Shown in pieces: positions 16,457 through 24,599 of a stretch of DNA of 33,133 nucleotides. The DNA comes from an uncultured Collinsella sp. (lineage in GTDB: Bacteria; Actinomycetota; Coriobacteriia; Coriobacteriales; Coriobacteriaceae): assembly GCA_900551185.1 (NCBI GenBank), contig URVF01000001.1, forward strand, positions 1 through 33,133, written 5' to 3'. A program made the position numbers and the translations under genes. The stretch's first letter is position 1; each line of letters starts with the position of its first letter. The notes under the pieces were generated by a model. That model saw nothing but the letters and a program-made list of their open reading frames with translations, ran no database searches and was not told the origin of the DNA.

Positions 16457-18244
16457 CTACATCAGGCGCAGACTGACGTCCTTGAGCTGGGCGCCGCTAA
16501 CGGCACTCGGAGCGCCCGACATAAGGTCGGAGCCGCTGGCCGTCTTGGGGAACGCCATGACGTCGCGAATGGAATCAGAGCCGGTAAGCAGCATGCACAC
16601 GCGGTCCAGACCCAGAGCAAAACCGCCCATCGGGGGCGCACCAAACTTGAGCGCCTCCATGAGGAAGCCGAACTGAGACTCGGCGCGCTCCTCGGTAAAG
16701 CCCAGGAGCTTGAGCATGGACATCTGCATCTCGGCGTTGTGGATACGCATGCCGCCGCCGCCGGCCTCAAAGCCGTCCATGACAAAGTCGTAGGTGCAAG
16801 AACCGGCTGCCAGCGGATCCGCCTCGATCTTGGCGATGTCGGTCTCGGTCGGCAGGGTAAAGGGCTGATGCTCGGCAGCGTAAGCCTTGCGGTCCTCATC
16901 CCAGTGGAACAGCGGGAAGTTGACGACCCACAGGAAGTCGTGGCCCTCGCGCTTGATCTCAAGCGCGTTGGCCATGTGGGAACGCATGCCACCCAGGATC
17001 TCGTCAGAGAGCAGGCGCGGGCCGGCGGCGAACATCACAAGGTCGCCGGGCTCGACGTCCATGCGCTCGCGCAGAGCCGCCATCTCCTCGTCCGAGAAGA
17101 ACTTGACGATGGGGCTGTTGATGGAGCCGTCCTCGCGGAAGGCAATCCAGGCCAAGCCCTTGGCGCCAAACGTGGAGGCCACGCCGGCAAGCTTATCGAT
17201 CTTGGCACGTGCCCAGGCACCAGCGCCCTTGGCGTTGATGGCCTTGACGACAGAGCCCTCCTCGTTTGCGGCAGTCGCAAAGACCTTGAACTTGGAGTTG
17301 GCAAAGATGTCGGTCAGGTCGACCAGGTGCATGCCATAGCGGGTATCGGGCTTGTCGGAGCCATAGGTGTCCATGGCATCCCAGTAGTTCATACGACGCA
17401 GCGGCGTGGGCATCTCGACACCCATGCGGCCGAAGGCATCGGCAAGAACCTCTTCGAGCGCGCTCATGACATCGTTCTGGTCCACGAAGGACATCTCGAT
17501 ATCGACCTGGGTGAACTCGGGCTGACGGTCGGCACGCAGGTCCTCGTCGCGGAAGCACTTGGCAACCTGGTAGTAGCGCTCAACGCCACCAACCATGAGC
17601 AGCTGCTTCAGAAGCTGCGGGGACTGCGGCAGGGCGTAGAAGTTACCCGGCTGAATACGGCTGGGAACGATGAAGTCGCGGGCGCCCTCGGGCGTGGACT
17701 TAAACAGGGAGGGCGTCTCGACCTCCATGAACTCACGGTTGTGCAGCGCCTCGCGAATGGCAAAGGTGAAGTCGGAGCGCAGCTTGAGGTTGGCCATCAT
17801 CTCGGGACGGCGGAGGTCCAGATAGCGATAGCGCAGGCGGGTGTCCTCGCTGGTCTCGATGCCGTCCTCGATCTGGAACGGCGGGGTGACGGACGTGTTG
17901 AGAACCTCGGCGTGGTCGGTCAGGACCTCGATCTCGCCGGTCGCGAGCTTGGTGTTGGTGGTCTCCTCGCCACGCGCGCGCACGACGCCGTGGATCTTGA
18001 TGGGCCACTCGGGACGCATGGTCTCGGCGATCTTAAAGGCATCGCCATCGGAGTGCTCGGGGTCGAAGGTGAGCTGCGTGATGCCCTCGCGGTCGCGAAG
18101 GTCGCAGAAGATAAGGCCGCCGTGGTCGCGGCGACGGCTCACCCAACCGGTGAGGGTGACCTCTTCGCCCACGTTCTCGAAGCGAAGCTCGCCGCAGGTA
18201 CGGGTGTGCATGGAATGCTCATCGATGGGACGGGTCTGGCTCAT
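16457..18244 (-). CDS. aspS: Aspartate--tRNA ligase, probably non-discriminating
   Basis: The 595-residue protein is a full bacterial-type class II AspRS. The N-terminal OB-fold anticodon domain (about 18-115) is followed by the catalytic core, with motif 2 in CFRDEDLRADRQPEFTQ, the bacterial GAD insertion (about 300-430), and motif 3 in GGFALGLDRVCMLL near the end. It charges tRNA-Asp with aspartate. H41 in RRRDHGGLIF lies where non-discriminating enzymes such as Pseudomonas carry His31 and strict enzymes carry leucine. It may therefore also make Asp-tRNA-Asn for the GatCAB amidotransferase. AGGAGG precedes ATG 18244. It is monocistronic, with its own terminator. Confidence 0.97.
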   Translation of the reverse strand: MSQTRPIDEHSMHTRTCGELRFENVGEEVTLTGWVSRRRDHGGLIFCDLRDREGITQLTFDPEHSDGDAFKIAETMRPEWPIKIHGVVRARGEETTNTKLATGEIEVLTDHAEVLNTSVTPPFQIEDGIETSEDTRLRYRYLDLRRPEMMANLKLRSDFTFAIREALHNREFMEVETPSLFKSTPEGARDFIVPSRIQPGNFYALPQSPQLLKQLLMVGGVERYYQVAKCFRDEDLRADRQPEFTQVDIEMSFVDQNDVMSALEEVLADAFGRMGVEMPTPLRRMNYWDAMDTYGSDKPDTRYGMHLVDLTDIFANSKFKVFATAANEEGSVVKAINAKGAGAWARAKIDKLAGVASTFGAKGLAWIAFREDGSINSPIVKFFSDEEMAALRERMDVEPGDLVMFAAGPRLLSDEILGGMRSHMANALEIKREGHDFLWVVNFPLFHWDEDRKAYAAEHQPFTLPTETDIAKIEADPLAAGSCTYDFVMDGFEAGGGGMRIHNAEMQMSMLKLLGFTEERAESQFGFLMEALKFGAPPMGGFALGLDRVCMLLTGSDSIRDVMAFPKTASGSDLMSGAPSAVSGAQLKDVSLRLM

Positions 18245-18500
18245 ACCAGTGATCCTCCTTTATGGATCTGTGCCGCCCCGTGTCGTTCCGGGCGGCGTCG
18301 TACAGATTTGCCCAGCCTGCGTAAACCGCGCAGCCGGACATGGCGTTCTATCTTATCGCACCTGTGTCGATGTACCGCGGAAAAGTAGCTCCTGCCCAAA
18401 GACTTGACGGAGACGAAACAATTGATGCGTCGCAGTGTCTGCCGACGCGCGCCCCGTGCGACAATGTGCCCCAATACAACTGCACTCGGAAAGGCCCGTC

Positions 18501-19136
18501 ATGACTGCACGCCTCATCGTTATGGATATCGACTCCACGCTCATCAACCAGGAGGTCATCGACCTGTTGGGCGAGGAGGCAGGCGTGGGCGGGCAAGTTG
18601 CGCAGATCACCGAGCGCGCCATGCGCGGCGAGTTGGACTTTAAGCAAGCGCTCGAGGAGCGCGTGGGGCTGCTCGCCGGCCTGGACAAGAGCGTGTTTGA
18701 GCGCACCTTTGAGCGCGTGACATTTACCCCCGGCGCGTTGGAACTTGTGCGCTCGGCGCACAGCAAGGGCTGGAAGGTCGGCGTGGTGAGTGGCGGCTTC
18801 CACGAGGTCGCTGACAAGATCGTAGCCGCCGCGGGCATCGATTTTTGCCTGGCCAACCGCCTGGAAGTCATGGACGGCAAGCTCACCGGTAAGTTGGCTG
18901 CCGACATTGTGACCAAGGAGTCCAAGCTCATCCAGCTGCTGGACTGGGCAGTTGAGTGCGGCGTCGACATGGCCCACACGGTCGCTATTGGCGACGGGGC
19001 AAATGACATCCCCATGATCCAAGCCGCGGGCACGGGCATCGCGTTTTGTGCCAAGCCCAAGACGCGCGAGGCAGCCCCGTTTGCCATCGACGAGCGCAAC
19101 CTCATGCTCGCCATGGACATCATCCTGCGTGACTAG
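18501..19136 (+). CDS. serB: Phosphoserine phosphatase (HAD superfamily)
   Basis: SerB removes phosphate from phosphoserine in the last step of serine synthesis. The 211-residue product has HAD motif I as MDIDST (D9 nucleophile, D11 acid), motif II serine in VVSGGF, a lysine in LTGKLAADIVTKESK and motif III in GDGANDIPMI. There is no ACT domain, so this is the short form. ATG 18501 is chosen because GGAAAGG lies six bases upstream and the beta-strand leading to motif I begins directly after it. A longer frame from 18435 lacks a good ribosome site. No other serine-pathway gene lies nearby; aspS is divergent. Confidence 0.94.
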   Translation: MTARLIVMDIDSTLINQEVIDLLGEEAGVGGQVAQITERAMRGELDFKQALEERVGLLAGLDKSVFERTFERVTFTPGALELVRSAHSKGWKVGVVSGGFHEVADKIVAAAGIDFCLANRLEVMDGKLTGKLAADIVTKESKLIQLLDWAVECGVDMAHTVAIGDGANDIPMIQAAGTGIAFCAKPKTREAAPFAIDERNLMLAMDIILRD

Positions 19137-19173
19137 CCGATCCGTCTAACAACAGAATCAATTCCTCTATGTC

Positions 19174-19211
19174 TAGTTTCCGAACGATTTTGTTCTAATG
19201 TTCGGAAACTA
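19174..19211 (+). promoter_or_regulatory. Perfect 12-bp inverted repeat upstream of larB (operator candidate)
   Basis: TAGTTTCCGAAC (19174-19185) and its exact inverse (19200-19211) flank 14 AT-rich bases. A possible promoter uses TTCGGA (19201-19206) and TAGACT (19224-19229) with a 17-base spacer, so the right arm would cover the -35. It fits a repressor site for the lar operon better than a serB terminator, because no T-run follows. Confidence 0.55.
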
Positions 19212-19252
19212 CCCTTCTCGTGCTAGACTTTGCACCGTCGAAGGGAACATAT

Positions 19253-20035
19253 ATGGATAAGCGAGATCTTGAGCAATTGCTGAGCGATGTTGCCGACGGA
19301 GCAGTCGCCCCGGCAGTCGCCCTCACGCGCATCCAGACGGCGCCAACCGCCGATCTGGGTTTTGCGCAGCTCGATCTCTCGCGCGGGGTGCGCCAAGGAG
19401 CCGGCGAGGTTGTCTACGGCGCCGGTAAAACCGCCGAGCAGATTGCCGCCATAATCAAAGCATTGCGCGATGCCGGCCAGGAGCGCATCCTGGTCACGCG
19501 CCTGGATGCCGAAAAAGCAGCCCGTACCTCGGAGCTCCTCGACAACGGCATCGACCTGGGATATGTCCCGGACGCACAGCTCGCCCTCGTGGGCGGCAAG
19601 CCCTCCCCTACCGGCAACGGACGCATCGTCGTCGCCTGCGCCGGCACGAGCGACCTGCCCGTCGCCGAGGAAGCCGCGTTGACGGCCGAGTTCTATGGCA
19701 ACGAGGTCGACCGCCTCTACGACGTGGGTGTCGCCGGCCTGCACCGCCTGCTCGCGCATGCCGAGGAACTTGCTCAGGCGCAGGTGATCATTGCCGTCGC
19801 CGGCATGGAGGGCGCGTTGGCGAGCGTTATCGGCGGCCTGGTGAGCTGTCCGGTCATCGCCGTTCCCACCAGCGTGGGCTACGGCGCAAGTTTTGGTGGC
19901 GCAGCCGCGCTGCTCGCCATGCTCAACTCCTGCGCCAGCGGCGTTTCGGTCGTCAATATCGACAACGGCTTTGGTGCCGCCTACCAGGCAAGCCTTATCA
20001 ATCATCTGAGCGCTGGCACGCCCTGCGTCCGTTAA
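19253..20035 (+). CDS. larB: LarB, nickel-pincer cofactor synthesis (NaAD carboxylase/hydrolase)
   Basis: LarB carboxylates and hydrolyses nicotinic acid adenine dinucleotide to give pyridinium-3,5-biscarboxylic acid mononucleotide, the first step in making the nickel-pincer nucleotide of lactate racemase. The 260-residue protein has a variable N-terminal region and a PurE-like (AIRC) C-terminal domain. Visible motifs include CAGTSDLPVAEEAALTA, GLHRLLAH, IAVAGMEGALASVIGGL and the end segment PTSVGYGASFGGAAALLAML. ATG 19253 has GAAGGGA upstream. The gene is ten bases ahead of larC, in one operon with it and a TetR gene. The upstream palindrome suggests repressor control. Confidence 0.95.
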   Translation: MDKRDLEQLLSDVADGAVAPAVALTRIQTAPTADLGFAQLDLSRGVRQGAGEVVYGAGKTAEQIAAIIKALRDAGQERILVTRLDAEKAARTSELLDNGIDLGYVPDAQLALVGGKPSPTGNGRIVVACAGTSDLPVAEEAALTAEFYGNEVDRLYDVGVAGLHRLLAHAEELAQAQVIIAVAGMEGALASVIGGLVSCPVIAVPTSVGYGASFGGAAALLAMLNSCASGVSVVNIDNGFGAAYQASLINHLSAGTPCVR

Positions 20036-20045
20036 GGAGCATTCC

Positions 20046-20963
20046 ATGTCTAACCATCAGCACACGCTTATCATCGACGGCACCTCGGGTATCAGCGGCG
20101 ATATGACCGTCGCGGCCCTGCTCGACCTGGGCGCCAGCGAGGAACACCTGCGCGAACAGCTCGCCACGCTGCCGGTCGACGGCTTTACGATCGCTGTCAC
20201 GCGCGTAAACAAGCACGGCATCGACGCCTGCGATTTCGACGTCCAGCTTGCAGAGGGCCTCGAGAACCATGATCACGATATGGCCTGGCTCTACGGCAAC
20301 GAAGCAGCTGTCGAGCATATGCATGAGCATGAGCACCACCATCATGACCATGACGAGCACGAACACGAGCACACGCACGAACATGACCATGAGACCCATG
20401 GCCATGACCACGAGGGCCATCATCACGCCCGCCACCATCACCACCGTTCTTTGGCGGACGTCACCGACATCATCGACGGCTCGCAGCTAAGCGATGGCGC
20501 CAAGCGTCGCGCCCTCGCCATCTTTACCGCGCTCGCCGCCGCCGAGGCCAAGGCACACGGCAAAACGCCCGAGACCGTCATGTTCCACGAGGTGGGCGCC
20601 GTCGACTCCATCGTCGACGTCTGCTCTGTCGCCATCTGCCTCGATGACCTGGGTATTGAGGATATCGTAGTCGAGTCGCTCTCCGAGGGCCACGGAACCA
20701 TCCGCTGCGCCCACGGCCTCATGCCCATTCCCGTCCCCGCTGTCGTCAACCTATGCCAAGCAGGCAATATCGCCCTCACGCCCGCACCGGTCGCCGGCGA
20801 GCTCGTGACGCCCACGGGCGCCGCCATCGTCGCCGCACTGCGCACGTCCGAGCACCTGCCGGCCCGCTACCGCATCGAGGCCGTCGGCTACGGCACCGGT
20901 AAGCGCCCCTACGAGGGTTGCTCCGGTACGCTTCGCTGCCTGCTCGTTCACGCGGACGCATAG
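20046..20963 (+). CDS. larC: LarC N-terminal-domain protein (LarC1-type), His-rich, lacking the C-terminal domain
   Basis: LarC inserts nickel into the pincer cofactor in a CTP-dependent reaction. This 305-residue protein begins with the family signature GTSGISGDM (12-20). It continues through VMFHEVGAVDSIVDVCS and VTPTGAAIVAAL, and ends at GYGTGKRPYEGCSG plus a short tail. A histidine-rich stretch at residues 91-133 holds 24 histidines, well suited to bind nickel. Full LarC proteins run to about 400-420 residues. The C-terminal domain that binds CTP in Lactobacillus plantarum (LarC2, made there by frameshifting) is absent here. The next frame is an independent TetR gene two bases after the stop. 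AAGGAG precedes ATG 20046. It may work with a separate C-terminal protein encoded elsewhere. Confidence 0.93.
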   Translation: MSNHQHTLIIDGTSGISGDMTVAALLDLGASEEHLREQLATLPVDGFTIAVTRVNKHGIDACDFDVQLAEGLENHDHDMAWLYGNEAAVEHMHEHEHHHHDHDEHEHEHTHEHDHETHGHDHEGHHHARHHHHRSLADVTDIIDGSQLSDGAKRRALAIFTALAAAEAKAHGKTPETVMFHEVGAVDSIVDVCSVAICLDDLGIEDIVVESLSEGHGTIRCAHGLMPIPVPAVVNLCQAGNIALTPAPVAGELVTPTGAAIVAALRTSEHLPARYRIEAVGYGTGKRPYEGCSGTLRCLLVHADA

Positions 20964-20965
20964 CC

Positions 20966-21505
20966 ATGGATGCCCGCAAGGCAAAAAGCCGCGCTGCCAT
21001 CGTTGCGGCGTTCTCCGAGCTGCTACGCGAAGAGGACTACGGCAAGATTACCGTCGGCGACATCATCGCGCGCGCTCACGTAGGCCGCGCGACATTCTAC
21101 GGCCTCTTTAAGAGCAAAGACGACCTACTGTCCGAGCTCGTGAGCGACATCTGCACCCACGCCCTCGACGACGATGGCACACCACTCGACGACCCACTCG
21201 TGCAGGTCGAGCATATCCTCAACAACCTCTGGGAGCGCCGCCAGGGCGTTCGAGCCCTCGTAGCCGGCGCCGGCTCCCGCGTCTTCGCCGACTGTCTCCG
21301 CAAGACCATCATGTCGCGCGCAGCCGAAACCGTCCCCGCCGACCCCGCAGGCCCCGCCGGCACCATGGACCGAAGCTTCTTACTACACCACATAGCCTCA
21401 AGCTTCGTAGCAACCGTCCAATGGTGGGCCTGGCACAACTTCCAAGCCCCAAAAGAGGACGTAGCCAAAGACTACCTATCAGCCATAAAACCCCTCTTCG
21501 GCTAG
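20966..21505 (+). CDS. TetR-family regulator, third gene of the larB-larC operon
   Basis: The 179-residue protein starts with a TetR helix-turn-helix (about residues 8-55: KSRAAIVAAFSELL, ITVGDIIARAHVGRATFY, GLFKSKDDLLSELV). A helical ligand domain with a WWAWHNF segment near the end resembles the TetR_C_33-like group. Its ATG follows the larC stop by two bases, so translation is probably coupled. Codons after residue 110 shift to A-ending third positions and the end is unusually A/C-rich. Being in the operon, it is the best candidate to bind the 19174-19211 palindrome and to report lactate or a related signal; this is inference. The lactate regulator LarR of L. plantarum is a Crp-Fnr protein, so the control would differ. 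Confidence 0.88.
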   Translation: MDARKAKSRAAIVAAFSELLREEDYGKITVGDIIARAHVGRATFYGLFKSKDDLLSELVSDICTHALDDDGTPLDDPLVQVEHILNNLWERRQGVRALVAGAGSRVFADCLRKTIMSRAAETVPADPAGPAGTMDRSFLLHHIASSFVATVQWWAWHNFQAPKEDVAKDYLSAIKPLFG

Positions 21506-21666
21506 ACAGAACCCTCATCTTAAAGCCCCGCCCCAACCCAAAGCACAATCCATCCCAAAGTATCGACTACAGCCCAACGCCCCTACCAGCAACAAGCCCC
21601 TCCCATCCAAATTCAGATATATATGTTGGGTTGCTTGTACGAACGCAACAAAGACCCCGTAGCTGG

Positions 21667-21781
21667 CCGCATGGGGTAACTTCCCAGCGCATTCCGCAGG
21701 ACGCAAAAAGGCTCGCCGCACGAAGTGCGCAGCGAGCCTTTTTGCATGTCCGAGGACGCGCTGGGGAGTTACCCCATGCGG
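21667..21781. terminator. Long bidirectional hairpin between converging lar operons
   Basis: The outer arms 21667-21690 and 21758-21781 match at 23 of 24 positions. The inner stem GCAAAAAGGCTCGC (21703-21716) pairs perfectly with 21732-21745. The tip CGCACGAAGTGCG forms a 5-bp stem with a GAA loop. AAAAA and TTTTT on the two inner arms make it a bidirectional terminator between the tetR stop and the larD stop. The same design recurs at 24600-24726. Confidence 0.85.
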
Positions 21782-21808
21782 ACGGCGGACAACCTATGTA
21801 GCCTCAGA

Positions 21809-22540
21809 CTAGAACATGCCCAAGAAACCGTGCACAAACAGCGCGGCCAGAGCGGCGCCGACAAACGGAGCGATGCCAGGAACGAGCAGGCCATACTTCC
21901 AGTTGTTGTCAGCCTTGTTCTTGATCGGCAGCACCTGATAGGCCATGCGAGGACCAAGGTCACGAGCCTGGTTCATGGCGAAGCCGGTGATGCCGCCCAT
22001 GCCCATGCCAACAGCCCAAACGATCAGACCGACGCAGATAGCGAGCATCAGAACGTTCTCGCCGGCGCGGTTAGCGGCAGCAAGGATGGCGCTGATGAAC
22101 ACAAAGGTGCAGATAGCCTCGCAGAAGAAGTTACGAGCATAGTTCGTGCCCTCGGTGGTGGGGTTGGTCGAGAAGATATTGCGCTGGGCAATGGGATCGA
22201 CAACGCCATCGGAAGCCTTGAACTCATCGGCATACATAAGCCAAGCGATTACGGCGCCCACAAAGCCGCCGAGCATATCGGCAATCATGAAGGGGATGCA
22301 GCTGCTCCACGGCACCAGGCCGACGATGCACTGGGCAAGCACCATGGCGGGGTTCATGCACACGGCACCGCCAAAGACAAACAGGCAGACCGAGATGCCA
22401 AAAGACCAAGTGGTGATGGCAAACATGTGGCCGGAGCCCTGATACTTGGTGCCCTTGAGCACCGTATCGCAGTGCACGCCCACACCAAAGATGATCATGA
22501 GGGCAGTTGCGCCGAATTCGCAGAGGAGTTTGGTAAGCAT
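21809..22540 (-). CDS. larD: Aquaglyceroporin-family channel, LarD-like (lactic acid/glycerol facilitator)
   Basis: The 243-residue protein has six membrane helices and belongs to the MIP/GlpF family. The first half-helix motif is an intact NPA in GGAVCMNPAMVLAQ (about residues 63-65). The second reads NQARDLGPR, with glutamine in place of proline in the usual NPARD; the aspartate that marks glycerol-type channels is kept. In L. plantarum, LarD of this family carries lactic acid and belongs to the lar operon. Here the gene follows larA by 49 bases on the same strand, so the same role is likely. Glycerol uptake is the alternative. AAGG lies upstream of ATG 22540. It ends at the shared bidirectional hairpin. 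Confidence 0.88.
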   Translation of the reverse strand: MLTKLLCEFGATALMIIFGVGVHCDTVLKGTKYQGSGHMFAITTWSFGISVCLFVFGGAVCMNPAMVLAQCIVGLVPWSSCIPFMIADMLGGFVGAVIAWLMYADEFKASDGVVDPIAQRNIFSTNPTTEGTNYARNFFCEAICTFVFISAILAAANRAGENVLMLAICVGLIVWAVGMGMGGITGFAMNQARDLGPRMAYQVLPIKNKADNNWKYGLLVPGIAPFVGAALAALFVHGFLGMF

Positions 22541-22589
22541 AAAACCTTATCTTTCTTGTCGGTTATAAACGATTCGTTTGGGCCACGCA

Positions 22590-23867
22590 CTAGTGCTGCG
22601 CGACGACAACGCCCAGGCCATCGGGAATAACGGCAACCTTGGCATCGGCGCCCTTCATCTCAAAGGCGAGCTTGAGCGCCTCCTCGATAGTGTTGACCGG
22701 CGTCATGTGCATATCCTTGAGCATCTGGTGATCGCACAGGTCGGTAACCATGATCACAGGGTGATGCGCCAGGATGCGGGCAAAGATCTGGCTCGTCCAC
22801 TGATCGGGCAGGGTCTCGTCCTTAGGACGGTCGATGCAGGCGCGCTCAAACTCCGCCGGGTCGTTGTCGGCGATGTTGTGATAGAAGCCCTCGCCGCCGT
22901 GACCGTCGGCACAACCGGCGACGTCGATGATCACACCGCCCTCGGGAAGCGTGGCCTCGGCAGCGCACATGCCCTTCACGGCCTGATAGATGTTCTGGTC
23001 GAGCGGGTAACCGCCGTTGGTGGTGATGGCAATCTCGCACTCAACGGGCTCAACGCCGGCAAGGCTCTTCACGAACTCGCAGCCAGCCTCGTGCGCCTTG
23101 TGGATGTCACCGGCAAAAGAACCGATGACCTCGTGCTTGCCGTTGAGCACCACGTTGAGCACAAAGGCAAGGTGAGCCATCTCGGCGGCGGCGAACATGT
23201 CCTCGCTCACATGGTTGTGGCACAGGTTGCCGGCACGCGAGTGGGAATCATTCACAAACTGACCGTTGTGGTTGTACATGATGGTCTTGTAGCTGGCGAC
23301 GCCGGGCAGCACGGACTTGCGGCTGCCGGAGAAACCGGCAAAGAAGTGCGGCTCAATAAAGCCCTCGGCAAGCAACAGATCGCAATCGGCGGCAATCTTG
23401 TTGATGATGCACTCGCCACCAGAAGGCAGGGTGCCGATCTTTTTCATCATGCTGTCGTCAGTCGCGACGTGCATAACGATTTCCTCGTTGGCAACAATCT
23501 CCTCGCCATACTTGTTGACGAGCTCCTCGTGCGTCGACGGACGGTGCATGCCCGTAGCAACAAGAATGCGAACGCGCGCCTCAGGCGCAGCGGAGTGGAT
23601 GTGATGCAGCAGAATAGGCATCGTCACACGCGAGGGAACGGGGCGCGTATGGTCGGAGCTAATGATGACAATATCCTTCTTGCCAGCACAAAGCTCCTCG
23701 AGCGAAGGCGAGCCATAAGGGTTGGCAAGTGACTCCTCCACCAGCTCTTCCTGCGATTTTGTAGTCTTAAACTCGTTTTGATGACCTTCCATCACACCCA
23801 CGAAGTTCTTATCCTCGAGCTCCAGATGCAACGTCTTGTGGTCAAACGGCAGTTCACATTCAAACAA
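22590..23867 (-). CDS. larA: Lactate racemase LarA (nickel-pincer nucleotide enzyme)
   Basis: LarA interconverts L- and D-lactate by hydride transfer to a nickel-pincer cofactor. Starting at TTG 23867 gives 425 residues. It also places D72, R75, H108, H174, K184, H200, Y294, Q295 and K298 at positions equal to the known catalytic, cofactor-attachment (K184), nickel-ligand (H200) and substrate residues of the L. plantarum enzyme. Motifs seen are SSDHTRPVPS, VATGMHRPSTHEEL, FFAGFSGSRKSVLPG and YPLDQNIYQAVKGM. GGAAGAGGG lies nine bases ahead of the TTG; the longer open frame to 23975 has no homologous extension. It is followed by the larD-like channel. A terminator-like hairpin about 126 bases upstream may attenuate it. 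Confidence 0.95.
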   Translation of the reverse strand: MFECELPFDHKTLHLELEDKNFVGVMEGHQNEFKTTKSQEELVEESLANPYGSPSLEELCAGKKDIVIISSDHTRPVPSRVTMPILLHHIHSAAPEARVRILVATGMHRPSTHEELVNKYGEEIVANEEIVMHVATDDSMMKKIGTLPSGGECIINKIAADCDLLLAEGFIEPHFFAGFSGSRKSVLPGVASYKTIMYNHNGQFVNDSHSRAGNLCHNHVSEDMFAAAEMAHLAFVLNVVLNGKHEVIGSFAGDIHKAHEAGCEFVKSLAGVEPVECEIAITTNGGYPLDQNIYQAVKGMCAAEATLPEGGVIIDVAGCADGHGGEGFYHNIADNDPAEFERACIDRPKDETLPDQWTSQIFARILAHHPVIMVTDLCDHQMLKDMHMTPVNTIEEALKLAFEMKGADAKVAVIPDGLGVVVAQH

Positions 23868-23992
23868 TGACGAGCGCCCTCTTCCTTTCAACTGACACAC
23901 TAGATAAACCGTTGGAAGGATACGCCGCTCACCGAAAAACACCACCGTCCACCGACTCATTAACACAACGTTCATATTTGACCCTCAACAAA

Positions 23993-24025
23993 ACGGCCGC
24001 GATCCCAAACGGGACCGCGGCCGCT
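23993..24025 (-). terminator. Terminator-like hairpin in the larA leader
   Basis: The arms at 23993-24006 and 24011-24024 pair at 12 of 14 positions with an AAAC loop. On the minus strand the stem is followed by TTTTGTT. No gene ends just upstream of it. It therefore either ends an unseen small transcript or acts as an attenuator for larA. Confidence 0.6.
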
Positions 24026-24026
24026 T

Positions 24027-24439
24027 GCAAAAGACACTATGGACAGGATGGCTTTAACGGCGCCGAGACAAACATCAGTCCTATGGCATGCGCGTGTAAG
24101 CTATCTTGCATAAATTAGTCAATAAACTGCATAGAATGACGCATGGGTTTCGAATCGTAACAGGGTAGCCCCCTCCTGAGCGTGCATTTTTGGGAGTATT
24201 CAGCATCGCGAGATAAGTCTTTGGAGCTAAAGGCCTATCGAAAGCCAAGAAGCCTCCATGGTTCTTCCCTTCTAGACAGCATGCAGCAAGAAACCATCCA
24301 TATTTGAACATTGACAAGGCCCAATTGGCGCGCAAAGGCATCAACAAAGACCGCAAACGTCACCTATGGTCCTATACATCAATCTATAGCTGCTGAAAAC
24401 TCCGTTTTTTGCACGCCGCCCCAAGCACCACCCTCACCC
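24027..24439. other. AT-richer gap upstream of larA, no supported gene
   Basis: A minus-strand promoter may lie at TTGACT (24117-24122) and TTACAC (24094-24099), spacer 17, which would give larA a leader of about 220 bases. A frame of about 90 residues (24081-24356, minus) has no recognisable domain or ribosome site. The base composition and stop density look like decayed or noncoding DNA. Confidence 0.5.
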
Positions 24440-24532
24440 AGCGGCTGATCCGCCAAAGGTCGAACATCGCAGGGTCCGCCATTAGCTTACTTTTAGGCAC
24501 ACTCCGCAGGACGCAAGAAGCCCTCGCCGCAC
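24440..24532. repeat. Partial direct copy of the 24568-24660 hairpin half
   Basis: Bases 24440-24532 repeat 24568-24660 at a 128-base offset, with an exact run from CTTTTAGGCACACTCCGCAG onward into GCAAGAAGCCCTCGCCGCAC. The matching right arm is missing, so this copy cannot form the full hairpin and looks like a decayed duplicate. Confidence 0.8.
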
Positions 24533-24599
24533 CCCACATTAGGCGCGAAGCGCGCCATTATTCCCCCAGCCAGTAATCCGCCGAAGACCGGACATCGCA

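Noticed and set aside
20900..21100. A programmed frameshift joining larC to a downstream LarC2 domain, as in Lactobacillus plantarum.
   Set aside because: The only long frame after larC encodes a TetR protein with its own start and helix-turn-helix; nothing resembling the LarC2 domain is present in any frame.
24140..24175. A T-loop-like GTTTCGAATC segment suggesting a tRNA.
   Set aside because: The flanking bases do not pair into a T-stem and no acceptor or anticodon arm can be drawn.
24081..24356. A 91-codon minus-strand frame upstream of larA.
   Set aside because: No domain, no Shine-Dalgarno sequence and a composition like noncoding DNA; kept only as part of the gap description.
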